Position numbers and translations under genes: made by a program. Shown piece after piece: positions 51,530-58,543 of a stretch of 64,000 nt of DNA (position 1 is the first letter of the stretch; every line of letters begins with the position of its first letter). The notes below the pieces were generated by a model. The model did not search any database. It was given only the letters and a program-made list of their open reading frames with translations, and was not told where the DNA came from. The DNA comes from an uncultured Treponema sp. (GTDB taxonomy: Bacteria > Spirochaetota > Spirochaetia > Treponematales > Treponemataceae), in the NCBI GenBank assembly GCA_949300145.1, contig CASGDA010000010.1:1-64000 (forward strand), given 5' to 3'.

Positions 51530-52540
51530 TCATAATCTATAATTTTCCTTATTTCTATAAATTTTGTCTCTTATCCCTAACGAATGAATAAATTTATTTA
51601 ATGACATCAATTTACCAAAGATTCTTGGTTTATTTTTTTTCAATTTAAGTAAATCTGAAAACAACTTACTTTCAAGCAGATCCAGCATTTCTGTATCGGC
51701 AAGCAATTTTGTCTGCAAAGAAAAAGCTGTTTTAGGATTATATATATATCGGATGACTTCTTCCGGGACAATTTTTTTTACAGCGATACTTGAAAGAACA
51801 TCTGTATCAGCTAAAATATAAGGATGCGGCTTATACTCTTGAGTGGCAAAATAATGAATTATTTTTGCATCGGTTAGGAACGGCAACCCGCCTTTCAAAA
51901 CCTGGCAATTCCAAACATCATCCAACTGTTGTATAATATTACCGCATAAACAATTAGCCTCATTCAATGATATTTGGTCAATAGAAACACCTCGTTCCAC
52001 GCATTCTTTCCATAGGCGATGCCAAGTTTCAAAAAAATTATAGGATGATTCTGTTTCTTTCACATACATAACGCCACTATTAAAATGACAATCACTGTGT
52101 AAAGCATTTGTCATTTTAACTGCATTATGCGTATCAACAACTCTTGCCCGGGCATAATATTTACTCAGCGGAACATGAGTATCCAATACTCCTGCAATCT
52201 CATACGGGATTTGTTCAATTTCAGACAAAGTATCAGCAACAACAGTATCACAATCAATATAGAGAAAATCACCGGATATATTCCTACGCATTGTTGTTTT
52301 TAAGAAACGAGATTTTTGCTTTTGGGAATATGTATTCGGAATATCAACAGAAATAATGTCTGTAATATACGGCAGTATATACTGCTTCTCTGTTTCCAGA
52401 TATTGCTTCGTAGCGCTATCCGTCAATACAGTTGTATGCGCATCCGGCATACGGTATTTTAGAGAATACAATGACAAAAACATCTGTTCAGCGTATAAAT
52501 CCTGATTTGAACAGATCAATACGTATACATATTTTATCAT
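51530..52540 (-). CDS. GT8-like glycosyltransferase
   Basis: 336 aa from the ATG at 52540, which overlaps the upstream stop as ATGA. GT-A fold. Seen: YVLICSNQDLYAEQMFLSLYSLK at the N-terminus, RFLKTTMRRNISGDFLYIDCDTVV with the DxD metal motif (DCD), a CHFNSGVMYVKETES loop, and KIIHYFATQEYKPHPYI with the His typical of GT8. It would add a hexose with retention, Mn2+-dependent. A/T-rich codon use, with many ATA and AAA codons, differs from the housekeeping genes of the window, suggesting lateral acquisition. It is translationally coupled to the switchable GT2 gene. Confidence 0.82.
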   Translation of the reverse strand: MIKYVYVLICSNQDLYAEQMFLSLYSLKYRMPDAHTTVLTDSATKQYLETEKQYILPYITDIISVDIPNTYSQKQKSRFLKTTMRRNISGDFLYIDCDTVVADTLSEIEQIPYEIAGVLDTHVPLSKYYARARVVDTHNAVKMTNALHSDCHFNSGVMYVKETESSYNFFETWHRLWKECVERGVSIDQISLNEANCLCGNIIQQLDDVWNCQVLKGGLPFLTDAKIIHYFATQEYKPHPYILADTDVLSSIAVKKIVPEEVIRYIYNPKTAFSLQTKLLADTEMLDLLESKLFSDLLKLKKNKPRIFGKLMSLNKFIHSLGIRDKIYRNKENYRL

Positions 52541-53166
52541 AATACTTTTAACCCCTTCGCTTTCCAAATTGATATGCCCAGCTTTCTGGGCATAGTCAAA
52601 GCGATGAAAAGCTTCAGCTTTTTTCCTCCATGGACTTCTTTATTGAAAAAATAATAAAGAAAATTTTGCGCAAACAATTCTTTTTTGAGAAACAAATCTA
52701 TATTTTTAGAATCAAACAAATGTTGAACTGTTCTATAAGGATAATACTTGCATAACAAAGAAAACAAGTTTTCAGAGAATCGGGGCGGCTCTATTGTAAA
52801 AAACATGGATAATACAACATTGATAATTTTCACTGTCAGATTATTTTTATCTGATAATTCAAGATCAAGTATTTTTTTATATACAATTAGCATACTTATA
52901 TTTTGCATACAAAATCCTTTATGATGGGTTAAAGACGCGGAATTTTGAACCCAAAAAGTCAGAGTTTTTGAAGTATAAAAATAACCTTTGTTTTGAATTT
53001 GTTTCAATAAATCTATAAACAAGATATCCTCGCCGCATACAAAATCTGTATCAAACAACAAATTATTATCTCTAATTACACTGCCTCTGATAATCGATGC
53101 CACCAGATGAAAATACCCCCCCCCCCATGTAATTAGAACGGAATTCATCAGAAAGCAATAATTCAT
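52537..53166 (-). CDS. 3' part of the phase-variable GT2 glycosyltransferase
   Basis: The frame contains the C-terminal half of a family-2 glycosyltransferase: GGGYFHLVASIIRGSVIRDN, FDTDFVCGEDILFIDLLKQI (the ED-type catalytic base region), YFYTSKTLTFWVQNSASLTHH, and a helical tail ending MPRKLGISIWKAKGL. Its first 15 residues, up to ITWG, are an out-of-frame artefact before the G-tract. As assembled, this half is not joined to the N-terminal half. With one G fewer the two would form a 347-aa protein. The stop overlaps the GT8 start as ATGA, so switching could also change GT8 translation. Confidence 0.85.
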   Translation of the reverse strand: MNYCFLMNSVLITWGGGYFHLVASIIRGSVIRDNNLLFDTDFVCGEDILFIDLLKQIQNKGYFYTSKTLTFWVQNSASLTHHKGFCMQNISMLIVYKKILDLELSDKNNLTVKIINVVLSMFFTIEPPRFSENLFSLLCKYYPYRTVQHLFDSKNIDLFLKKELFAQNFLYYFFNKEVHGGKKLKLFIALTMPRKLGISIWKAKGLKVL

Positions 53167-53581
53167 CTGTCTGCATATGTTGCGGGATGATTTCTGTTAC
53201 TCCGGATTCATCAATCCGTATTCTTTGACACGCAGAAACATCCACGGAATATTTCATGGCATTTGAATAAAGAATTTCATACATTTCCGGCGCCACATAG
53301 TCATCTGAATCTGTGAATCCAATAAACTCCCCGGATGCAACCCGCAACCCTGCGTTACGGGCTGCGGAGACTCCTTGGTTTTTCTGCGAAATGTATTTAA
53401 TCCTGGAGTCAGCATTCATGTATTTCTCACATATAACAGGAGATGCATCAGTTGAACCATCATTGATGAGTATCAGTTCTATTTCCGCCAAAGTTTGGGA
53501 CAAAATACTTTCAATGCATTTGGAGATGAATTTCTCAGAATTATAAACGGGAACAATGACAGACACCTTTGGTAAAGACAT
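53072..53581 (-). CDS. 5' part of the phase-variable GT2 glycosyltransferase
   Basis: 169 aa. The N-terminal half of a GT2 enzyme: VSVIVPVYNSEKFISKCIESIL, ELILINDGSTDASP, GVSAARNAGLRVASGEFIGF, and the metal motif TDSDDY. At SNYMGGG the frame crosses an 11-G tract and then reads nonsense (VFSSGGIDYQRQC) to an early stop. The true continuation is in the next frame. The product as assembled lacks the acceptor-binding half and the catalytic base, so the gene is in an OFF state. The start at 53581 is supported by GGAG nine bases upstream. It follows the GT-B-like gene by 12 bp. Confidence 0.88.
   Translation of the reverse strand: MSLPKVSVIVPVYNSEKFISKCIESILSQTLAEIELILINDGSTDASPVICEKYMNADSRIKYISQKNQGVSAARNAGLRVASGEFIGFTDSDDYVAPEMYEILYSNAMKYSVDVSACQRIRIDESGVTEIIPQHMQTDELLLSDEFRSNYMGGGVFSSGGIDYQRQCN
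53116..53126. repeat. 11-bp poly-C/poly-G tract, phase-variation switch
   Basis: Eleven consecutive C on the plus strand (G in the coding strand) inside the GT2 gene. Eleven G give the truncated frame; ten (or thirteen) G put YMGGG in frame with YFHLVASI and the rest of the enzyme; twelve G give a third frame. It is the only homopolymer of this length in the window, and it falls exactly between two halves of one conserved domain. Confidence 0.92.
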
Positions 53582-53593
53582 GAAAACTCCTTT

Positions 53594-54616
53594 TCACCGT
53601 ATTGATATTTCCTCCAGATATTTTTCAATTCGGCGCATCATATGAAAAAAAGAAAATTTATCGTAATCATAACTTACTGCCTTTCGATTTTTTACAAAAT
53701 CAATCTGTATTTCTTCCGGCTTACTAAAAACCTGTATACATTCAGGATTATAAAAGTCCTCATTTTTTATATTTATACAATCCGTAAGCAGTTTTTTATT
53801 ATATGTCACTGCTTCACACGCACGCAATGTTATTGCGGTCGAATCTTCCTGAATAATTTCCAAGATACAGTTTGATTTCATGACATGGGCAATATATTCA
53901 CTGTAAGGAATCTGACAATGTAAAACAGTAACACCATTATTTATATACAGTTCCAAAGCTTCAGCCAATCTATCATCCAGTGGAATACCATAAAGCATGA
54001 AATCGCATACAAGTCCAAAATCCTTGCATTTTTTCAATACAGATAAAATCCTGGGCAGTCTGTTCTTTACATTGCCAATATAAACAATATCTGAAGGTTT
54101 AATCATATCTAAAGATTGTGCGGGTGGAATAATCTTTGAATAAGGGACAGCCAAGTATTTAAAGTTATATTTTTCACAATCTGTTTTTTCATAACTCATT
54201 ATTAACTGAAAATCTTTATAAATTTTGTTTAAATCGATATTATGATTTGACACCAAATCAGTAAAAAAACAACAGCAAACACAATTTTGATATCTCTTAT
54301 AAATAAAATCAGTGATCAAACTGCCGAAATGTTCATAATATCTTGCATTTATAATAAAGCAGCAACAATTTTCAGAATCTGGAGGTATGTTTTCTAAAAA
54401 CTGAAAGAACCTGTTTCCCCATATACTTTTAAATGGCAGGGAAATAATTTTGTTTAATTTATGGGAAAAATGAATTTTCCGCAATAACTCCAATAAAGGA
54501 CTCTTTTGTTTTTTATCAGATGCTTCAATAAATTTTACATTCGGATATAAATTTAAAGGTTCAAAAATCACGTTGAATTCATTTTTAAGCGCTATATAAA
54601 CATACTGGTATGTCAT
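53594..54616 (-). CDS. GT-B-like (CgeB-type?) glycosyltransferase, possibly 5'-truncated
   Basis: 340 aa, A/T-rich. Two Rossmann-like halves are visible. The C-terminal half has IVYIGNVKNRLPRILSVLKKC, CDFMLYGIPLDD, LHCQIPYSEYIAHVMKSNCILEI and STAITLRACEAVTYNKKLLTDC. The last blocks resemble the donor site of CgeB/WbuO-like glycosyltransferases, where a ThrxR/Glu pair holds the nucleotide. The N-terminus begins directly in YQYVYIALKNEFNVIFEP without the usual leading strand, so 10-15 residues may have been lost. Its ATG overlaps the stop of the AAA ATPase gene by 4 bp. Assignment to a family is uncertain. Confidence 0.6.
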   Translation of the reverse strand: MTYQYVYIALKNEFNVIFEPLNLYPNVKFIEASDKKQKSPLLELLRKIHFSHKLNKIISLPFKSIWGNRFFQFLENIPPDSENCCCFIINARYYEHFGSLITDFIYKRYQNCVCCCFFTDLVSNHNIDLNKIYKDFQLIMSYEKTDCEKYNFKYLAVPYSKIIPPAQSLDMIKPSDIVYIGNVKNRLPRILSVLKKCKDFGLVCDFMLYGIPLDDRLAEALELYINNGVTVLHCQIPYSEYIAHVMKSNCILEIIQEDSTAITLRACEAVTYNKKLLTDCINIKNEDFYNPECIQVFSKPEEIQIDFVKNRKAVSYDYDKFSFFHMMRRIEKYLEEISIR

Positions 54617-56022
54617 TCCGCTTCCCCTGTTTTTTCATCTTCCGGGAACTCAGGGACGCCGCCCCACACCCCGTCAAGGTAATTGTCATCGAGCGACTTG
54701 TCAGCCCGCACGCGTTCCTCTTCAAGGCACTTGAGGCTTGTACTGCCGTCACCGTTTACACCGGCAATCCACACCTCATCCCGGCGCACCAGATCCGCCT
54801 TGTTCCCGATGATGTACGTCTCGTGGGTCGTGGTTACAAGCTGCATATCACAGGTTTCCGCCGTCTCAAGGTACTTCTTCACGAAACGCACGACAAGCAG
54901 GGGATGCAGACAGCGGTTTATTTCGTCTATGACATACACCTTTTTCTTCCTGCTCACAAGCATTTCCAGAAGCTGGAACAGCCGGTGCGTACCGTCGCTT
55001 TCCCGTTCCATGGTGAATTCCACCTCATGCGTGCCGAGCCTATGGACGAATTTGAGTATATAAAAACTGAATGTCCCGTTCTCCCCGAGGTTTATGATGA
55101 ATATGTTGCGCCGGTTGCGGATGACGGACGCATAGGTTCCGCCCGGCGGATCCTTCTTCACCATGGCGTTTACTCCGCCGCCACCATGCTGCCGCTCAAC
55201 AGCGGCAAGCATGTCGTTATTCACAATATGCTGCATATGCGTCCCCAGCTCCTGGAAAACACGTTCTTTTGAGACCTCCTCAAGTCTGATGCCCGTGATG
55301 CCGGTGTCGAATTCATTCAGAAGCCGCGCGAATTCATCCTTGCACAGATTGTACTCCAGAAGCGACGTCTCCTGCATGGGCTGGTCAGGAAAGATTATTT
55401 CAAGGGTAAAACGGAACCACAGGTATACGTCCCTCAGAACGCCTGCCTGGGGATTCTGCATGAAAAAGCCGATTGTACCGGAATTGATGCTGTGCAGGAA
55501 CGGTTTTCCGCTCATGTCAAAGGAGCGGGAGAGCACTTCAATATCCCTTGTCCTGCCACGGATGGAGTTGTGGAACACATAGGGGGAACCGGCGGCTTCC
55601 TTTGTGAACAGGGCTGTCCTCCTGTTGCCCCTCACCAGCACAAGGGCTTCCTCCGCCACGGTTCCGGTGGACAGGACGACGGAAACCGTATACTCGAAGA
55701 GGCTGCCCTCCGCAACAAAAGATATCCGGAAACAGGAGGGGTGGCCCTCGTTCGCCGGGTCGGAGCGGCACCAGAGTTCCGCCGCCTTTTGCGGGGCCCT
55801 GCCGTGGACAACGAAATTCTTCAGTGTGTCCAGCGCACGTATAAAATTGCTTTTGCCGGCGCCGTTCCTGCCGTAGATTGCGGCGAATTTCAAAAGATCC
55901 TTCGCTGTCTCATCCGTTGTTATCAGGTGTTCCTTTTTTGCCTTCACCCTGCCGCTTTGCATCGAAAACACGGTTTCGGTGTTGAACGACAAAAAATTAG
56001 AGACTGAAAATGAAACAAGCAC
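54613..56022 (-). CDS. AAA family ATPase (AAA_15/AAA_21, RecF/OLD-like)
   Basis: 469 aa starting at GTG (GGAGAAGG about nine bases upstream). SMC/RecF-type ATPase: N-terminal SVSNFLSFNTETVFSM, Walker A in AAIYGRNGAGKSNFIRAL, a long middle domain, and C-terminal Walker B VYVIDEINRCLHPLL with the switch His of LVTTTHETYII. Such proteins occur in anti-phage and plasmid-defence sets (OLD, RloC and AbiEii-type partners), but also as stand-alone genes with unknown roles. No Toprim, RloB or nuclease partner is adjacent. It is G/C-rich, unlike the glycosyltransferase genes it abuts, so the junction at 54613 looks like the edge of an insertion. Confidence 0.82.
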   Translation of the reverse strand: MLVSFSVSNFLSFNTETVFSMQSGRVKAKKEHLITTDETAKDLLKFAAIYGRNGAGKSNFIRALDTLKNFVVHGRAPQKAAELWCRSDPANEGHPSCFRISFVAEGSLFEYTVSVVLSTGTVAEEALVLVRGNRRTALFTKEAAGSPYVFHNSIRGRTRDIEVLSRSFDMSGKPFLHSINSGTIGFFMQNPQAGVLRDVYLWFRFTLEIIFPDQPMQETSLLEYNLCKDEFARLLNEFDTGITGIRLEEVSKERVFQELGTHMQHIVNNDMLAAVERQHGGGGVNAMVKKDPPGGTYASVIRNRRNIFIINLGENGTFSFYILKFVHRLGTHEVEFTMERESDGTHRLFQLLEMLVSRKKKVYVIDEINRCLHPLLVVRFVKKYLETAETCDMQLVTTTHETYIIGNKADLVRRDEVWIAGVNGDGSTSLKCLEEERVRADKSLDDNYLDGVWGGVPEFPEDEKTGEAE

Positions 56023-56157
56023 GTGTATCCGCCTTCTCCATGTTGAATTTACCAGGTAATACCCGCCGCATTCAAACGGTTATTACACAATTTTACCGCA
56101 AATATAAAAAAAAATCAATAAAAAGCACAAAAACAGGTGATTTTTTCTCTTATCTTC

Positions 56158-56186
56158 TTGACACGAATCGTCGAGCAGGTTATATT
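56158..56186 (+). promoter_or_regulatory. strong promoter of the HU-like gene
   Basis: A perfect TTGACA (56158-56163) and TATATT (56181-56186, 5 of 6) are separated by exactly 17 bp. Transcription should start near 56193, giving a leader of about 130 nt before the ATG, long for this window. Confidence 0.65.
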
Positions 56187-56192
56187 GAGAAT

Positions 56193-56219
56193 ACGAGGTT
56201 TTATCGTGTAAAACGTCGT
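56193..56219 (+). other. 5'-end hairpin of the HU-like mRNA
   Basis: ACGAGGTTTTA (56193-56203) pairs with TAAAACGTCGT (56209-56219) around a 5-nt loop, with one mismatch, beginning at the predicted first base of the transcript. Hairpins at the very 5' end usually protect mRNA from decay. Confidence 0.45.
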
Positions 56220-56325
56220 GTTTACAACTGAAATTTTAGCCTAACGGGATGATGAACGATTTTTTCGTTAGAAAATGCAAAACCGTTCCTTCCCCGACGG
56301 CAATATTTTATAAAGGAGGCCTAAT

Positions 56326-56796
56326 ATGGCTGTTCCATTTAAATCGCGGGGAAGAAAAAATCCCCGCAATCGGAATGCAGCGGAGCGTTTTTATCCTGCT
56401 GCAGCGTATATCGATGAAATCGATATAAACAATATTGCCGAGGACATTGCGCAGAGCACTGCCCTCACCCAGGCGGAGGTTATCGGAGTTCTCAGGAGCT
56501 TCCTCCAGACGGTTCCGCATTACATGCTCATGGGATACAAAGTCCGCCTGGACAGCCTGGGCATTTTCAAAATCGGGCTCAAAACCAGAGCGGGCGGCAG
56601 GGAGAACGCGGAGGATGTCAGCGCGAACGACATTATCGGAATCAGGGTGCTGTACACACCGGATATGATGATCAAGCAGAAGATTGCGAACCCCCGCTTC
56701 ATCAGGATTGACATCAGATTCGCCCCGCAGAAAGAACCGCAGTCGGATGAAGCCGATGAAACCGCCGAGCCTGTCACAGAAGAGGCAGGACAGTAA
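56326..56796 (+). CDS. HU-like DNA-binding protein (HU-HIG type)
   Basis: 156 aa. A basic N-terminal arm (MAVPFKSRGRKNPRNR), then an HU/IHF-like fold with TALTQAEVIGVLRSFLQTVPHYMLMGYKVRLDSLGIFKI, a beta-arm region, and an acidic C-terminal tail (EPQSDEADETAEPVTEEAGQ). This matches the HU-HIG group with extended arms more than canonical 90-residue HU. It would bend or bridge DNA and act as a nucleoid or regulatory protein. AGGAGG sits seven bases before the ATG. It is a single gene between a strong promoter and a strong terminator, so it is likely abundant. Confidence 0.85.
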   Translation: MAVPFKSRGRKNPRNRNAAERFYPAAAYIDEIDINNIAEDIAQSTALTQAEVIGVLRSFLQTVPHYMLMGYKVRLDSLGIFKIGLKTRAGGRENAEDVSANDIIGIRVLYTPDMMIKQKIANPRFIRIDIRFAPQKEPQSDEADETAEPVTEEAGQ

Positions 56797-56876
56797 CGCA
56801 CAACGGACGCCCGGTGTGACGGCGGGTGTCCGGGACTGAAACTGTGCAGTCCGAAAAAACATAAACCGCCACAGGA

Positions 56877-56909
56877 GCCTCCCGCAGAGAAGTGCGGGAG
56901 GCTTTTTTT
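56877..56909 (+). terminator. strong intrinsic terminator of the HU-like gene
   Basis: GCCTCCCGCA (56877-56886) and TGCGGGAGGC (56893-56902) form a perfect 10-bp G/C-rich stem with a 6-nt loop, followed at once by seven T. It is the clearest rho-independent terminator in the window, 81 bp past the HU-like stop. Confidence 0.92.
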
Positions 56910-56924
56910 ATCGCATTCTGTCAG

Positions 56925-57090
56925 CACTTTTATCCCGTTTTATCAGGGGTTTTGCCTCATTTTATCCGGTGTTTTCAGTGGTTTTATCAGGACAAACGTT
57001 TTCCGTTTATCTTGATAAACGTTTTTAAAAGATTTGATAAACGCAACCCGTTTATCAAGATAAACGTCCCGACAAAACCGGATAAAACCG
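56925..57090. repeat. cluster of TTTATC repeats with paired 18-bp palindromes
   Basis: Between the HU-like terminator and the DUF4143 gene, TTTTATC(A/C)GG-type units recur at least four times (56927-56990 and inverted at 57077-57087). Two palindromes, CGTTTATC-TT-GATAAACG (57004-57021) and CGTTTATC-AA-GATAAACG (57049-57066), have centres 45 bp apart, with a further half-site GATAAACG at 57036-57043. The whole block is an imperfect large inverted repeat. It lies downstream of both flanking genes, so it is not an ordinary promoter operator. Confidence 0.7.
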
Positions 57091-57122
57091 CCCCAAAACC
57101 CGGATGAAAGGACAGGAATTTC

Positions 57123-58355
57123 TTATTTTCCGGCGCCGATGAATTCGGCATACGTCCGCGGATTCTGTACATCGACTTTTATCCGGCCGCTTTCAGTTTC
57201 TATATACAGCGGATAATCCTCTTTTGTATTGCAGACGACAGAGAATGAAAGCGGCGTTAATTCCGCCGGCATTTCGGGAAGTCTGGAAAGTCTCTCGAAC
57301 AGTTTCTTTATCCCCTGAGCGTCATCGGATTTTGCATTCTCGGTGCGTTTGCACTCTACCATCTTACAACCGCCGCCGATGACAAGAAAATCAACTTCCG
57401 TCTGGGAGACATCACGGTAATAGTAAAGCTGTTTTTTGCTGTTGTTCAGTTTGTTCGTCTTGCGCAGCTGAGAAAAAACCAGCGTTTCAAAAATGCTCCC
57501 GGTAAAAAGGGAAGTATTCAGATTTTCGTTCCCGACGCCCAGAAGCCAGCAGAGGAGTCCCGTATCATTGAAATACACCTTGGGTGTTTTTACAATCCGT
57601 TTGCCGGAATTCCCCGCCCACGGGCGGAGGAGCGTAATCTGCCCGGAAGTTTCAAGAACACTGACCCATGCCCCGACAGTCTTTGAACTTATTCCCAGAT
57701 TGTTAGCCAAATCCGTCATATCAAGCTGACAGGCATTGCGCACGGCAAGGAGCCTGATGAACTGTTCAAATGAACGGAGGTTCGTAACATTCACAAGCTG
57801 ACGGACATCCCGCTCAAGATATGTCGCAAGATAACTTGAAAAGAACATATCAAGCGGCATATCCGGTTCCCTCGTAAGTTCAGGGAAGCCGCCCCGGACA
57901 ATAAAGGTTTCAAAATCAGCGGGATTTTCCGAAGAAAAACACGGGGCATTTTCATATTCTTCCCAGTCAAGGCCTTCAAGCTCAAGAATCGCCGTCCGAC
58001 CGGCAAGACTTTCAGAAAGATTATTCATCAACTCGAATTTCTGACTTCCGGTCAGAACAATCTGTCCCATCCGGTGGCGGTCCCTGTCGATGAATTCCTT
58101 CAAATAACGGAACATTTTCGGCGCATACTGCACTTCATCAATGATGACCGGAGGCCTGTATTTCTCAAAAAAAACTTCCGGCGATTCATCCGCCAACGCG
58201 GCGGTGCTCGGCAAATCAAGAGTGACATAATTGTAGTCCGGCAGAAGATTCCGCAGCAGGGTTGTTTTTCCCGTCTGGCGCGCCCCGGTAAGCGTTACGC
58301 AGGGAAAATACGAAAGCGCGGTTTTTATTTGCATTTCAAATTTTCTATAAATCAT
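57123..58355 (-). CDS. DUF4143 family ATPase
   Basis: 410 aa. N-terminal AAA+ domain (Walker A GARQTGKTTLL, Walker B PPVIIDEVQYAPK, sensor VLTGSQKFELM), a central winged-helix part (LANNLGISSKTVGAWVSVLETSG), then the DUF4143 C-terminal domain with TEVDFLVIGGGCKMVECKR, whose Asp and Glu-x-Lys recall a PD-(D/E)xK nuclease core. Proteins of this kind are widespread and repeatedly duplicated in anaerobe genomes, and their function is unproven. The gene is a lone unit facing the HU-like gene. Its ATG lacks a Shine-Dalgarno; a TATTAT box lies 7 nt upstream of it. Confidence 0.88.
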   Translation of the reverse strand: MIYRKFEMQIKTALSYFPCVTLTGARQTGKTTLLRNLLPDYNYVTLDLPSTAALADESPEVFFEKYRPPVIIDEVQYAPKMFRYLKEFIDRDRHRMGQIVLTGSQKFELMNNLSESLAGRTAILELEGLDWEEYENAPCFSSENPADFETFIVRGGFPELTREPDMPLDMFFSSYLATYLERDVRQLVNVTNLRSFEQFIRLLAVRNACQLDMTDLANNLGISSKTVGAWVSVLETSGQITLLRPWAGNSGKRIVKTPKVYFNDTGLLCWLLGVGNENLNTSLFTGSIFETLVFSQLRKTNKLNNSKKQLYYYRDVSQTEVDFLVIGGGCKMVECKRTENAKSDDAQGIKKLFERLSRLPEMPAELTPLSFSVVCNTKEDYPLYIETESGRIKVDVQNPRTYAEFIGAGK

Positions 58356-58362
58356 ACTTCAA

Positions 58363-58393
58363 ATAATATGGAATTCAATTTCAGATTTGTCAA
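58363..58393 (-). promoter_or_regulatory. candidate DUF4143 promoter at leaderless distance
   Basis: A perfect TTGACA (58388-58393, minus strand) precedes TATTAT (58363-58368) by 19 bp, or CATATT (58365-58370) by 17 bp. The start codon follows after 7-9 nt. Confidence 0.4.
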
Positions 58394-58543
58394 GAGATGA
58401 AAAGCATATTTCGTTTGTTTTCCGCAGATTCTGACACAAGCAAACCGGCTGGCGGTATTAAAAAAACGTTCAGTATTCGTGCAGTGCCCGCCGGTTCAGC
58501 TTCTCCCGCTTTTCACGGGAATTCTAGGAAACCGCAAAAATAC

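Larger units (their letters stand above)
56023..56325. other. 303-bp gap between the AAA ATPase and HU-like genes
   Basis: The left part is A/T-rich with A-tracts (56100-56150) and should hold the ATPase promoter; TTGAAT and TAAATT at 18 bp on the minus strand are weak candidates. The right part holds the strong HU-like promoter and a structured leader of about 130 nt, including the start-site hairpin and a CTAACG/CGTTAG stem (56241-56271). No protein-like frame or tRNA is visible. Confidence 0.55.

Noticed and set aside
53081-53166. ATG at 53166 as a genuine start of a separate gene
   Set aside because: The first 15 residues overlap the upstream frame and show no family match. The homology begins exactly at the G-tract.
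56892-57107. 71-aa open frame over the palindrome cluster
   Set aside because: Its translation is a by-product of the TTTATC repeats, begins inside the terminator and has no ribosome site.
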